Source of the DNA: Bufo bufo | Lineage: Eukaryota; Chordata; Amphibia; Anura; Bufonidae | Assembly (NCBI RefSeq): GCF_905171765.1 | Contig: NC_053390.1 | Coordinates: forward strand, 308,392,984 to 308,456,983 | Direction of reading: 5' to 3' | DNA: 64,000 nt | In this document: positions 18,205-29,102 of the stretch, in pieces | Position numbering within the stretch: the first letter of the stretch is position 1 | How the letters are laid out: every line of letters starts with the position of its first letter | Program-made: the position numbers and the translations under genes | Notes under the pieces: model-generated | What the model was told of the DNA's origin: nothing | The model's database searches: none | The model's input: only the letters and a program-made list of their open reading frames with translations

Positions 18205-19789
18205 CGGTCCATAAATATTGGGACATCGACACAATTCTACCATTTTTGGCTCTATACACCACCACAATGGATTTGAAATGAAACGATCAAGATGTGCTTT
18301 AACTGCAGACTGTCAGCTTTAATTTGAGGGTATTTACATCCAAATCAGGTGAACGGTGTAGGAATTACAACAGTTTGCATACGTGCCTCCCACTTGTTAA
18401 GGGACCAAAAGTAATGGGACAGAATAATAATCATAAATCAAACTTTCACTTTTTAATACTTGGTTGCAAATCCTTTGCAGTCAATTACAGCCTGAAGTCT
18501 GGAACGCATAGACATCACCAGACGCTGGGTTTCATCCCTGGTGATGCTCTGCCAGGCCTTGACTACAACTGTCTTCAGTTCCTGCTTGTTCTTGGGGCAT
18601 TTTCCCTTCAGTTTTGTCTTCAGCAAGTAAAATGCATGCTCAATTGGATTCACTTGGCCATTGCATGACATTCCACTTCTTTCCCTTAAAAAACTATTTG
18701 GTTGCTTTTGCAGTATGGTTTGGCTCATTGTCCATCTGCACTGTGAAGCGCCGCCCAATGAGTTCTGAAGCATTTGGCTGAATATGAGCAGATAATATTG
18801 CCCAAAACACTTCAGAATTCATCCTGCTGCTTTTGTTAGCAGTCACATCATCAATAAATGCAAGAGAACCAGTTTGATTGGCAGCCATACATGCCCACGC
18901 CATGACACTACCACCACCATGCTTCACTGATGAGGTGGTATACTTAGGATCATGAGCAGTTCCTTTCCTTCTCCATACTCTTCTCTTCCTATCACTCTGG
19001 TACAAGTTGATCTTGGTCTCATCTGTCCATAGGATGTTGTTCCAGAACTGTGAAGGCTTTTTTAAATGTCATTTGGCAAACCCTAATCTGGCCTTCCTGT
19101 TTTTGAGGCTCACCAATGGTTTACATATTGTGGTGAACCCTCTGTATTCACTCTGGTGAAGTCTTCTCTTGATTGTTGACTTTGACACATATACACTGGA
19201 GAGTGTTCTTGATCTGGCCAACTGTTGTGAAGGGTGTTTTCTTCACCAGGGAACGAATTCTTCGGTCATCCACCGTGGTCTTCCGGGTCCTTTGGTGTTG
19301 CTGAGCTCACCGGTGCATTCCTTCTTTTTAAGAATGTTCCAAACAGTTGTTTTGGCCAGGCCTAATGTTTTTGCTATCTCTCTGATGAGTTTGTTGTGTT
19401 TTTTCAGCCTAATGATGGCTTGCTTCACTGATAGTGACAGCTCTTTGGATCTCATCTTGAGAGTTGACAGCAACAGATTCCAAATGCAAATAGCACACTT
19501 GAATTTAACTCTGGACCTTTTATCTGCTCATTGTAATTGGGATAATGAGGGTATAACACACACCTGGTCATAGAACAGCTGAGAAGCCAATTGTCCTATT
19601 ACTTTTGGTCCCTTAACAGGTGGGAGGCACATATGCAAACTGTTGTAATTCCTACATCGTTCACCTGATTTGGATAAAGTCTGCAGTTAAAGCACATCTT
19701 GTTCGTTTCATTTCAAATCCATTGTGGTGGTGTATAGAGCCAAAAATGTTAGAATTGTGTCGATGTCCCAATATTTATGGACCTGACTG
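18205..19789 (-). mobile_element. Tc1-like element F, copy 1
   Basis: This is a 1.6-kb element with subterminal inverted repeats (GTCCATAAATATTGGGACAT at the left, the complement ending TTTATGGACCTGACTG at the right) and TA at the right flank. The left terminal bases look slightly truncated. It carries one transposase gene on the minus strand. The same element occurs on the plus strand at 46146-47786. Its right end abuts the LTR of the next Gypsy element, truncating it. Confidence 0.85.
18453..19455 (-). pseudogene. Tc1-like element F transposase, copy 1, broken
   Basis: Reading on the minus strand from 19455, the N-terminus is a helix-turn-helix region (MRSKELSLSVKQAIIR, then GLAKTTVWNILKKK) that binds the inverted repeats, followed by a GRPR AT-hook-like motif near 19280. 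The catalytic core appears at 19005-18694 with MAWACMAANQTGSL, IDDV and the MDN region of the second aspartate. The C-terminal part follows in another frame to 18453. Frameshifts and stops separate the three parts, so no active DDE transposase can be made. Confidence 0.75.
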
Positions 19790-20253
19790 TATATATAGTA
19801 GGGATTTGCTCTGGGAGGCAGGGTAAGCAGACGGGTGGACTGTTTTGTCCAGGGCAATCCACAGCCGTCCACCGCAGGCTTTAGGGCGCCTGATTTTCAG
19901 CGTGCGGCTCTTCTGCACGCTACCAACTGGTTGGAACCCATAAACTACAGTGCTTCACAGATCCACTATGAAAATGCAGGGTAATCCACACCAAGCTGTG
20001 ACTGCTGGCTGGGTTTTTATACCCAGCCCAAAACCTAGCCTAGACGTGGGGAACAGCCACCCACCCTGCTCTTTGGCTGCTCCGTCCCAATAAGAACCGT
20101 CCCGGATTGGCTTTACAGTCACACTAAGTAAAACAGTGTCAGCGAGCACTAGCTGCCGCTGACATACAAAAGTACCGGTTCTTATCTCACCGAGGCCAGG
20201 AACCTCGGTGACCCGTACCTTCCGTCAATGACGGACCCTTGCGCCTTCCTACA
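19790..20253 (-). repeat. 3' LTR of left Gmr1-like element, truncated
   Basis: The LTR begins TGTAGGAAGGCGC on the minus strand, after a polypurine run AAAGGGGGGAGGTA (about 20254-20267). It is cut at its far end by the Tc1 copy whose end is at 19789. It does not resemble the LTR at 38550, so the two Gmr1-like elements belong to different LTR subfamilies. Confidence 0.65.
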
Positions 20254-21876
20254 TACCTCCCCCCTTTGTTCAACCCTGAGGGGGTGAACACACGCCAGAC
20301 AGTGCACTCGGGACAGGGCATCCGCGTTTCCCTGTAACCGGCCTGCCCTGTGTTCTACTATAAACTTAAAGTTTTGTAGAGACAAGAACCACCTGGTGAC
20401 CCGAGCATTCCTCTCTATGGCCTGGCTCATCCACTTGAGAGGGGAATGGTCAGTCACCAGACGGAACTTTCTCCCCAACAGATAATAGCGAAGAGGCACT
20501 CTATCTACACTATACTATACCGAGTCTCCGCTGGAGTGAGCTTACGGCTGAGAAAGACAACGGGATGCTCCTCCCCGCTGACTTCCTGAGACAGTATCGC
20601 ACCGAGGCCTACTTCGGAGGCATCGGTCTGTACCACAAATTCCCTCTTGAAGTCGGGCGTCACCAAAACCGGGGACCCACACAGGGCCGACTTCAAAGCA
20701 GAGAAAGCCTCTGCCGCCTGGTCATTCCAGTGGACTATCACGGACTTCCGTCCCTTTAAGAGCCTTGTCAATGGAGCCGCTAAAGTGGCAAAATGGGGGA
20801 CAAACCTCATATAATAGCCCACCATTCCCAGGAACGACTTTACTTGTCTAGAGGTGGCAGGTCGGGGCAAATTCCGTATCGCCTCTATTTTGTTTACTTG
20901 GGGTTTGATGACTCCGCGCCCAATGACATACCCAAGGTATTTAGTCTCCTCTAACCCTATCGCACATTTCTTTGGGTTAGTTGTTAGTCCCGCCTTTCGA
21001 AGGGAGTCCACTATGGCCTGTACTATGGGCAGGTGACTTTCCCAGTCGGTACTGTGAATGATAATATCGTCCAGGTAAGCCGAGGCGTACCGCCGATGTG
21101 GACGAAGAACAATATCCATTAGATGTTGAAAGGTGGCAGGGGCGCCATGCAGGCCAAAGGGTAACACCTTATATTTAAACTGTTTTATTTAAACATTTTA
21201 TATGAATATTAACAAGTGTAGACAGGAATAAATAGCGTACAGTGTCAGTTTACAATGATCTGAGAAGGCAATTTACCTAGACATGCGTAGTTTAAATACA
21301 AATTCCAAGTGTGCTATTCAACTCCCATAATAAGGGGGAGAGTCCTTGGTTGAGTCATTGCCTAGGCACCTACACTGAGACGCTTTAACAAAACATTGCT
21401 ACAAGCTGGAGAGGATAGCAAGAGAGAAAGTAGAAAGAGGGTAACACCTTATATTGGTACAGCCCCTCTGGTGTGATAAAGCCAGTTTTATCTTTGGCAG
21501 CCTCCGTCAAGGGCACCTGCCAGTACCCTTTGGTGAGGTTCAAAACAGAAAAATACCTGGCTTGGCCTAACTCCTCAATCAGTTCATCTACCCGAGGCAT
21601 GGGATATGCATCGAATTTAGATATTTCATTCAACTTCCTAAAATCGTTACAAAATCGTAATGTCGCATCTGGCTTAGGAATTAAGACTATAGGACTGGCC
21701 CACTCACTTCTAGATTCCTCAATGACGTCTAGCCACAGCATGAGCTGCACTTCCTCCGAGATAGCTTTTCGCCAAGCCTCGGGTACCCGGTATGGCTTTA
21801 ACCGGACTTTTGCCTGAGGGTCAGTGACAATGTCATGTTGGATTGCGGATGTGCGTCCAGGGAGGTCCGAGAACAC
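20182..21876 (-). pseudogene. pol: Gmr1-like reverse transcriptase and RNase H, left copy
   Basis: The reverse transcriptase N-terminal half is at 21876-21456 (RLKPYRVPEAWRKAI, then DFRKLNE). The palm continues at 21158-20505 with YLDDIIIHS near 21070, the thumb, and RNase H starting VVQTDASEVGLGAIL. RNase H resumes at 20499-20182 with VTDHSPLKWM and NADALSR, after a small break near 20505. The two halves of the palm are split by the 262-bp insertion at 21176-21437. After RNase H the frame runs into the LTR and ends, so this is the last pol domain, consistent with a PR-IN-RT-RH order. Confidence 0.85.
21176..21437 (-). pseudogene. Retroposed transcript 3' end (processed-pseudogene-like)
   Basis: A 262-bp insert lies between two copies of an 18-bp direct repeat, AGGGTAACACCTTATATT, at 21158-21175 and 21438-21455. 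The matching site in the right Gmr1 copy (near 37660) is uninterrupted. On the minus strand the insert ends AATAAAACAGTTT, that is, an AATAAA signal a few bases before the insertion point, as at the 3' end of an mRNA. A long target duplication is the mark of LINE-driven retroposition. I do not recognise the source transcript; no ORF is evident, so it is probably 3' UTR or non-coding RNA. The poly(A) remnant is very short. Confidence 0.65.
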
Positions 21877-21906
21877 ATCTGTGTTCCGATTAATGAACTC
21901 CCTGGT

Positions 21907-23440
21907 CTACTGAGCCTGTTTAGAGGAGAGGCTGTCAGCAATTTGTATTGTGGCAACCGCTTCCCTTGCATCAGACAGAGGAGCCGGAACCTCTTCCCCT
22001 AGAAAACCCGGTCGCGGGCTCTCTTCCTTACAGGTCTCCCTATCTTTCCAGGGTTTTAGTAAATTAACATGGCAAACCTGTTCCGGCTTTCGCCTCACCA
22101 GCTGGTGTACCTTGTAATTTACCTCTCCAATTTTTTCCCGTACCTCGTAGGGCCCCTGCCACCTGGCTAGGAACTTACTGTCCACGGTCGGCACCAGAAC
22201 CAAAACCCGATCGCCCGGGTTAAAGATCCGGACCTGAGCCTGCCGATTATAGATCCGACTCTGGGCTTGCTGAGCGGCCTTCATATGCTCCCAGACAAGA
22301 GGCAAAATGGTCTCTATTCGCTGTTGCATCTTGGTAACATATTCAAGGACGCTTTTATGCGGAGTGGGTTGTTGTTCCCACGCCTCTTTGGCTACGTCCA
22401 ACAAGCCACGAGGATGTCTGCCATATAGCAATTCGAAGGGCGAGAACCCAGTAGAGGCCTGGGGCACCTCTCGCACTGCGAACATGACATAGGGCAGAAG
22501 AAGGTCCCAATCCTTTCCATCTTTGGACACCACCCTTTTTAACATGGTTTTTAGAGTTTTATTAAACCTTTCCACCAGACCGTCCGTTTGTGGATGGTAC
22601 ACGGATGTCCGTAACTGTTTAATATGCAGCAACTTACAGAGTTCCCTCATGGTCAGTCAGAACCTCTTTTGGAAGCCCCACTCGGGAGGAGAACATCTCC
22701 ATTAGCTCCTTAGCTATAAGTCTCGACAATGTACGTCGCAGTGGCACTGCCTCCGGGTACCGAGTGGCGTAATCAAGACAACCAAGATGTGTTGGTGTCC
22801 CCTAGTGGACTTTGGTACTGGGCCAACTAGGTCCATAGCGATTCGCTCAAACGGTACCTCAATGATCGAGAGAGGTACCAAGGGACTGCAAAAAAGGTGC
22901 TGGGGGCTAGTTGCCTGGCAGGTCGGGCAAGACTTACAGAACTCGTCCACCTCTTTAAACACACTGGGCCAATAAAACCGTTGTAGTATCCGGTCCTGTG
23001 TTTTCTGCATTCCCAGATGACCCCTGAGAACATGCTGGTGGGCTAACTCTAACACGAGTTTTCGATAAGCCTGGGGCACCACCAACTGTTCAATGGATTC
23101 ACCTCGCAGCTGATTTACCCGATACAACATATCCTGATGAACCACAAAACTGGGGAACACCGACTCTTCCCCTGGTTGTTGTGATTCACCATCTATTATT
23201 AGTACATTTTCCAAGGCTCGGGATAAGGTTGGATCCTGGTGTTGTGCAGTACCAAAATTATCCCCGGAGACATTGAGGTCTGCCAGCTGAGGCCCTGGCG
23301 GCAAGTCCCCCATGTCTACCACCATTACCCTTAGCAGGGTTGTTTCCCCCTCTTCCACCAAAGTGGCGGTCACCCCTACCCCTGGCCATTCGGACTCAGG
23401 TTCCCAGGGTTCTGGTCTCCCCCCTGAGCTGGGCCACTCT
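21907..23440 (-). pseudogene. pol: Gmr1-like integrase, left copy
   Basis: At 23373-22714 the zinc-binding part (QHVLRGHLGMQKTQ, then CKSCPTC) and the first catalytic block (IAMDLVGPVPKS) are read. After a frame break near 22690-22720 the core continues at 22650-21907 with HPQTDGLVERFNKTLK, which holds the catalytic Glu, then a C-terminal DNA-binding domain with ARWQGPYEV. The stop at 21907 is directly followed downstream by reverse transcriptase. The enzyme inserts retrotransposon cDNA; this copy is inactive because of the frame break. Confidence 0.85.
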
Positions 23441-23513
23441 GCTAGGGTTACACCTGTCTCATGGGTATCAGTTACTCTCGGAACAGGCCACAGTGCCAGG
23501 AAGTCTCTCCCTA

Positions 23514-24552
23514 CCCTGTTTCCCCGAAAATAAGACAGTGTCTTATATTAATTTTTGCTCCCAAAGATGCGCTAGGTCTTATATTCAAGGGATGTCTTAT
23601 TTTTCCATGAAGAAAAATACGGTACACAATTATTGTTGAACAAAAAAAAAGGAAATCAGGGTGGGGAGGGGGGATCACTTAAAATGGCACAGGGGGATCA
23701 GAGAAGGGAATCAAAATGACACAGGGGTATCAGGGTGGGGAGGGGGATCACATAAAATGACACAGGGGGATCAGAAGGGGGAATCAAAATGGTACAGGAG
23801 AATCAGGGGGGAGGGGATTACTATAGCATTTTAGTACCCCCTTCTGATCCTCCTGTGTCATTTTGATTCCCCCCTCTGATCCCCCTGTGTCATTTTAAAT
23901 GATCCCCCTCCCCACCCTGATACCCCTGTGTCATTTTCATTCCCTTCTATGATCGCCCTGTGTCATTTTGATTCCCCCCTCTGAACACCCTGTGTCATTT
24001 TAAATGATCCCCCTCCCCACCCTGATCACCCTGTGTCATTTTGATTCCCCCCTCTGATCACCCTGTGTCATTTTAATTACCGTTTTTAGTCTCCCCCCCC
24101 CCATCTTCACCAGATATCCCCCACCTTCCATCAGATATTCCCCCCCTACCTGTCACCCCGTCCCCTGTGCGTCCGTGCCAGCCAAGTTGTGAGACTCCAT
24201 CAGGGCAGAGCGAGGAGCGGGCGGAAGAAGGCGGCAGCTTGTCCTGGCGGCGGCTGCGGCCAATCAGTGAGCTCCTTACATTCTGGGGTGGCTTGCTTTA
24301 TAATCGGGGAGGCATTATGTCCGGCCGATGATTTATAATCGGGGAGTCATTATGTTCGGCGGATGCTTTATAATCGGGGAGGCATTACGGTATGTTCGGC
24401 CGATGCTTTATAATCGGGGAGGGCTTATTTTCGGGGGATGCTTTATTATCGGGGAGGCCTTATTTTCGGGGGGATGCCTTATATTACAGCGATAGGCAAA
24501 ACTAAAGGTAGGTCTTATTTTCGGGGGATGTCTTATTTTCGGGGAAACACGG
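23514..24552. mobile_element. TA-flanked inverted-repeat element with internal mirrored arrays
   Basis: The ends are CCCTGTTTCCCCGAAAATAA on the left and, inverted, ACCGTGTTTCCCCGAAAATA on the right, with TA on each side. The mature target sequence resumes as Gmr1 protease DNA at 24555. Between 23650 and 24080 a 25-40-bp unit containing TGACACAGGGGGATCA is repeated, first on one strand and then as its complement, so the centre can fold back. A TTATTTTCGGGGGATG unit is repeated near the right end (24425-24545). There is no coding capacity. The TA flank suggests the mariner superfamily, but the family is not certain. Confidence 0.65.
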
Positions 24553-24604
24553 TATTATAAGTTCATAGTGTAGGTTGGTTGCGACAGCCACCTCGTGGGT
24601 CCAC

Positions 24605-25975
24605 CTGCCGGAACCGTGGACAGAGACACTATATGGAAACCATACTTAAGGAGAGGATTGTGGACCATCTAAAATCCCTTGGATTGAAAGATGAAAAACA
24701 GCATGGGTTTACTTCAGGGAGATCATTTCAAACTAATCTTATTGATTTTTTTGATTGGGTGACTAAAATAATAGATGGAGGAGGTGCAGTAGACATCGCT
24801 TATCTAGACTTTAGCAAGGCTTTGATACTGTCCCACATAGAAGGCTTATCAATAAAGTGCAGTCATTGGGCTTGGACTCCCATATTGTTGAATGGATTAG
24901 GCAGTGGCTGAGGGACAGGCAACAGAGGGTTGTAGTCAATGGAGTATATTCAGACCAAGGTCTTGTTACCAGTGGGGTACCTCAGGGATCTGTTCTGGGA
25001 CCCATATTGTTTAATATCTTTATCAGCGAAATTGCAGAAGGCCTCAATGGTAAGGTGTGTCTTTTTGCTGATGACACAAAGATTTGTAACAGGGTTGATG
25101 TTCCTGGAGGAATACACCAAATGGAAAATGACTTAGGAAAACTAGAGGAATGATCAAAAATCTGGCAACTAAAATTTAATGTTGATAAGTGCAAGATAAT
25201 GCACCTGGGACGTAAAAACCCAAGAGCAGAATATAAAATCAGTGATACAGTCCTAACCTCAGTATCTGAGGAAAGGGATTTAGGGATCATTATTTCAGAA
25301 GACTTAAAGGTAGGCAGACAATGTCACAGAGCAGCAGGAAATGCTAGCAGAATTCTTGGGTGTATAGCAAGAGGAATTACCAGTAGAAAGAGGGAGGTGC
25401 TCATGCCGCTCTACAGAGCACTAGTGAGACCTCATTTGGAGTATTGTGCTCAGTACTGGAGTGGAGACCATATCTCCAGAAGGATATTGATACTTTGGAG
25501 AGAGTTCAGAGAAGAGCTACTAAATTGGTACATGGATTGCAGGATAAAACTTACCAGGAAAGATTAAAGGACCTTAACATGTATAGCTTGGAAGAAAGAC
25601 GAGACAGAGGGGATATGATAGAAACTTTTAAATACATAAAGGGAATCAACAAGGTAAAAGAGGAAAGAATATTTAAAAGAAGAAAAACTGCTACAAGAGG
25701 ACATAGTTTTAAATTAGAGGGGCAAAGGTTTAAAAGTAATATCAGGAAGTATTACTTTACTGAGAGAGTAGTGGATGCATGGAATAGCCTTCCTGCAGAA
25801 GTGGCAGCTGCAAATACAGTGGAGGAGTTTAAGCACGCATGGGATAGGCATAAGGCCATCCTTCATATAAGATAAAGCCAGGGGCTATCCATAGTATTTA
25901 GTATATTGGGCAGACTAGATGGGCCAAATGGTTCTTATCTGCCGACACATTCTATGTTTCTATGTTTCTATAGCA
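24605..25975 (+). mobile_element. 5'-truncated CR1/L2/Rex1-type LINE
   Basis: The reverse-transcriptase C-terminal half is read in the plus direction, and the element ends in a short microsatellite tail, TTCTATGTTTCTATG, at about 25950-25970, typical of these LINEs. It is inserted in the protease region of the left Gmr1 element; Gmr1 DNA is recognisable at 24555-24604 on one side and from 25976 on the other. The 5' truncation is the normal outcome of target-primed reverse transcription. A fuller relative lies at 45178-50350. Confidence 0.8.
24633..25875 (+). pseudogene. LINE reverse transcriptase, C-terminal half
   Basis: Recognisable blocks in order: KQHGFTSGRSFQTNLI, AYLDFSKA, then in the next frame VPQGSVLGPILFNIFI, the catalytic FADDTK near 25056-25075, and after a TGA at 25151 a thumb region. 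The tail of the ORF carries ALVRPHLEYCAQYW and ERVQRRATKLVHGL, characteristic of CR1/Rex1-like proteins. At least three frame changes (near 24840, 25151, 25470) make it non-functional. The endonuclease is absent because of 5' truncation. Confidence 0.8.
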
Positions 25976-26800
25976 GTAGGGTAGTCTTTTAAGTCCCCAT
26001 GTATACACATGACTCTGACCTTACGGCCGGTGTACTCAGTGGAGCATACCAGGGAAGCCCTTACCAGGGTCACCAGACTCCCTGAGTCCAACAGAGCCTC
26101 CGCTGGAGTGTCTCCCACCTCAAACTGCACAGGCACTGCACATAGTTTTGCGGCATACAATGACTGACAGAATCCATAGTTCGTGTCCATGGGTTCCCCC
26201 TGATGTGGACAGTCAGCTCAAACATGGCCAGGCTCCCGACACCGCCAGCAGATTATTGGAGCGGGGTCCACAGGGGTTACATCCCGGACGGGTTTGGGGG
26301 GCACCAGTCGCCGGGGCCGGGGTGAAGAGTTACGGGATTTGACTGCCCCCATCCCAAAGGAACCCCCCTGCAAGTTCTGGGTCGCCTCATAGTGCTCCAC
26401 CAAGTTGACCCTCTCAAGCGCATTACCTGGAGAGATCTGACCAATCCATTGCTGGTGAGGTGGCAGAGCCCTCTAGAACATATCTGCTAACAACCGGTCC
26501 AGCATAGCAGTGGGGCTCAGCTAGTCAGGCTGCAGCCACTTTTGCAAAAGGTTGAGCAGGTTATAATACTGGGGTCTCACGGGCTCAGCCGGGTTGAACC
26601 TCCACTGATGCACCCGCTGGGCCCGGACCAGCACATTCACCCCCAGTCTTGCCAAAATCTAACCCTTTACCTTTGGATAGTCGGCCGCTTGATCGTCCGG
26701 CAAGTCGAAAAACACCTGCTAAGACTCTGATGTCAGGAAAGGAGCGACGACCTCAGCCCACTGGTCCTGGGGCAGCCTTTCCCTGAGAAAAGCTACCCCA
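25976..26800 (-). pseudogene. gag: Gmr1-like gag and protease, left copy
   Basis: On the minus strand from 26800 the sequence reads as a helical capsid segment with LPDDQAA, RAQRVHQW and LQKWLQPD, broken by stops near 26740, 26660 and 26525. The nucleocapsid follows with CWRCREPGHV (about 26245-26218), whose frame is cut there. An aspartic protease region at 26190-25976 contains ALLDSGSLVTLV. The capsid segment resembles the SCAN domain of vertebrate zinc-finger proteins, which is reported to derive from Gmr1-like gag. The protease is split from integrase by the LINE. Confidence 0.75.
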
Positions 26801-26810
26801 TGACCAGTCG
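26801..26810. other. Head-to-head junction of the two Gmr1-like elements
   Basis: To the left, gag runs leftward; to the right, the homologous gag runs rightward. GGCTGAGGTCGTCGCTCC near 26811 is the inverted match of the complement at 26737-26755. A 45-60-base unpaired stretch (about 26757-26810) belongs to the left element's more N-terminal gag. No LTR is present at the junction. Confidence 0.6.
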
Positions 26811-27710
26811 GCTGAGGTCGTCGCTCCGTTCCTGGCATCCGATTCCCAGCGGGTGTATTTAGACTTGCCGGACGATCAAGCAGCCAACTACCAGAAAGTC
26901 AACGGTGATATTTTGGCAAGACTGGGGGTGAATGTGTTGGTCCGGGCCCAGCGGGTGCATCAGTGGGGGTTCAACCTGGCTGAGCCTGCAAGACCCCAGT
27001 ATAATAACTTACTTCACCTCTTGCAAAAATGGCTACAGCCTGACGTGCACTGGATGGGTCAGGTGTCTCCTGGCAATGCCCTTGAGATGGTGGACCATGT
27101 GGAACGCTATGAAGCTACCAGAAATCTAAAGGAGGATTCTGTTTGGAGGGAGGTCAGCAAACCCTGAAATATCCACCCCAGGCCCGGAGATTTGAGCTGA
27201 TAAAACCCGCCCAGGATGTACCCATGGCAGACCTGGCTCCGATAGTCTGCTGGCGGTGTCAGGAGCCTGGCCATGTAAGGGCTGACTGTCCCTATCGGGT
27301 TGAGCCCATGGACACTAACTATGGCTATCATCAGTCGCTATATGCCAGGAGGCTGTGTGCAACAGGTACCCCAGAGTCTCTAGATCATTTGTGCCAGTTA
27401 GAAGTGGGAGAAGTGGTATACGGACCAGAAAGTTGGGATGATGTGCATCCACGGAGACTTAAAAGACTACCCCACCACGCTGGTGTCTCTAACTACGGTG
27501 GTCGGTAGATGGACCCACGAGGTGGCTGTCGCTACAAATCTACATTATGAACTCATAATAGGGAGAGACTTCCCGGGCTTCCTGGCACTGTGGCCTGCTA
27601 TGAGAGTGACTGATGCCCATGAGACAGGAGTAACACTAGCAGAGTGGCCTGGCTCAGGGGGGAGACCAGAACCCCCACTTCGGTGGAAGAAATGGAGACA
27701 ACCCTGCTAA
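26811..27710 (+). pseudogene. gag: Gmr1-like gag and protease, right copy
   Basis: A capsid segment (26853-27167) carries DLPDDQAANYQKV, RAQRVHQWGF and LQKWLQPD, the SCAN-related helical region, then VDHVERYEATRNL. The frame changes near 27160. The nucleocapsid zinc knuckle CWRCQEPGHVRADC lies at 27250-27291. Protease remains follow (27300-27560): the region from MDTNYGYHQSL onward lacks an intact Asp-Ser/Thr-Gly loop, because a deletion near 27390 removes it, whereas the left copy keeps DSGS. ELIIGRDFPGFLAL near 27550-27590 is the conserved protease C-terminal block. Confidence 0.75.
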
Positions 27711-28423
27711 GTGTGATGGTGGGAGACGTGGAGGACTTGCCGCCGGGTCCTGAATTGGCAGACCTCAATGTCTCCGGGGATAATTTTAGTACCACCCAGC
27801 ATCGGGACCCAACCCTATCCTGAGCCTTGGAAAATGTGTTAATAGTAGATGGTGAACCACAACAACCTGGGGCAGAGTCAGTGTTTCCCCATTTTGTGGC
27901 TCATCAGGATATGTTGTATCGGGTAAACCAACTACGGGGTGAAACTATTGAACAATTGGTGGTCCCCAAGGCTTATCGCAAGCTTGTGCTAGATCTAGAC
28001 CACCAACACGTTCTTGGGGGTCACCTGGGGCTGCAGAAAACTCAGGATCGTATTCTACAGCGGTTTTACTGGCCCAGCATATTCAAAGAAATGGAAGAGT
28101 TTTTTAAATCTTGCCCAACCTGCCAGATAACTAGCCCCCAGCCACATTTCCGTAGTCCCCTAGTACTTCTCCCGATTATCAAAGTACAGTTTGACTGAAT
28201 AGATATGGATCTCATAGGTCCAGTACCGAAGTCCGCCAGAGGGCATCAACACATCTTAGTCATTCTAGACTACGCCACTCGGTACCCGGAGGCGGTGCCA
28301 CTGCGACATACCTTGGCCAAACTCATAGCTAAGGAATTAATTAAGATGTTTTCCCGAGTAGGACTACCTAAAGAGGTTCTGACCGACCATGGGACCCTTT
28401 TATTTCCAAGGTGATGAGGGAAC
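27711..28423 (+). pseudogene. pol: Gmr1-like integrase, N-terminal part, right copy
   Basis: The zinc-binding region reads QHVLGGHLGLQKTQ, then CPTC (28001-28130). The first catalytic block is MDLIGPVPKS (28205-28235), and the second aspartate region is EVLTDHGT near 28374-28397. A TGA at 28196-28198 and another frame change near 28400 interrupt it. Gypsy B is inserted at 28424, a few codons after the second catalytic residue. The remaining integrase is at 36518-37230. Confidence 0.8.
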
Positions 28424-29075
28424 TGTCACGAGGGTGTCAAGAGCCACGCCTGACTCCGTTATACCCGGGGTCAGGAAGTCGCAGCGGGTGGCTGCGCGCT
28501 CTATGTCTAAAAACAGTGCTGTTTATTAATGGTAGCTTTCTGGGTTTGCCTAGCAATCCTTTTTGGCTCACTCAGGGATCCGTAGCTTCTCCTCCTCAGC
28601 TGTTTCTTGTCCAGCAATCCCAACCTCCTTATATTCCCATCTCTCACTTCTCTGGTTGCTAGATATAGAGCTTCCTGCCTGGACTTCTATACTGACCCAC
28701 TGGAGCTGTGTAGCCGTGTTCCCTGGTTGTTGTTCCAGAACATTACCATCCGGATCCCTGTTGGGCCTTGGTGGTCTGCTGTTGTCGCCCACCTGGGATT
28801 ATATGTTTGTCTGTATTGTCTGTCCTCTCCTTGGTGTTTTCCTCTTAGTGTCAGTGGTGCGGACTAGTGATCCCACCGCCCCGTTCACTACACAGGGCTC
28901 ATCTTAGGGAAAGCCAGAGTTTAGGCACGTGATCGGCGTACGGTTGAGGAACCCGTCTAGGGACGTCAGGGCAGTCAGGTGCCAGCCGCAAGGTGAGTCA
29001 GGGGTCACCATCTTTCCCTCTCCCTTGGACAGGGCCTTCCCATTTCCCTCCCTTTGCGTGACGCCGGTCATTACA
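28424..29075 (+). repeat. Gypsy B 5' LTR
   Basis: It begins TGTCACGAGG after GGAAC, ends CATTACA, and is followed by TTATATCTGGCCCTTAT, the presumed primer-binding region. It differs from the 3' LTR at a modest number of positions, for example small indels near 28470-28510. Confidence 0.9.
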
Positions 29076-29102
29076 TTATATCTGGCCCTTATTTTGTGTA
29101 GG

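Larger units (their letters stand above)
19790..26800 (-). mobile_element. Gmr1-like Gypsy element, left copy (minus strand)
   Basis: From right to left on the minus strand come gag with CCHC knuckle (26800-26200), protease (26190-25976), integrase (23440-21907), reverse transcriptase plus RNase H (21876-20182) and an LTR (20253-19790). Integrase before reverse transcriptase is the Ty1/copia-like order known in the Gmr1 group of deuterostome Ty3/Gypsy elements. It is interrupted by three later insertions: 21176-21437, 23514-24552 and 24628-25975. The 5' LTR is missing: at about 26800 the sequence runs into a second Gmr1-like element in the opposite orientation. The protein is broken by frameshifts. 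Confidence 0.85.
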
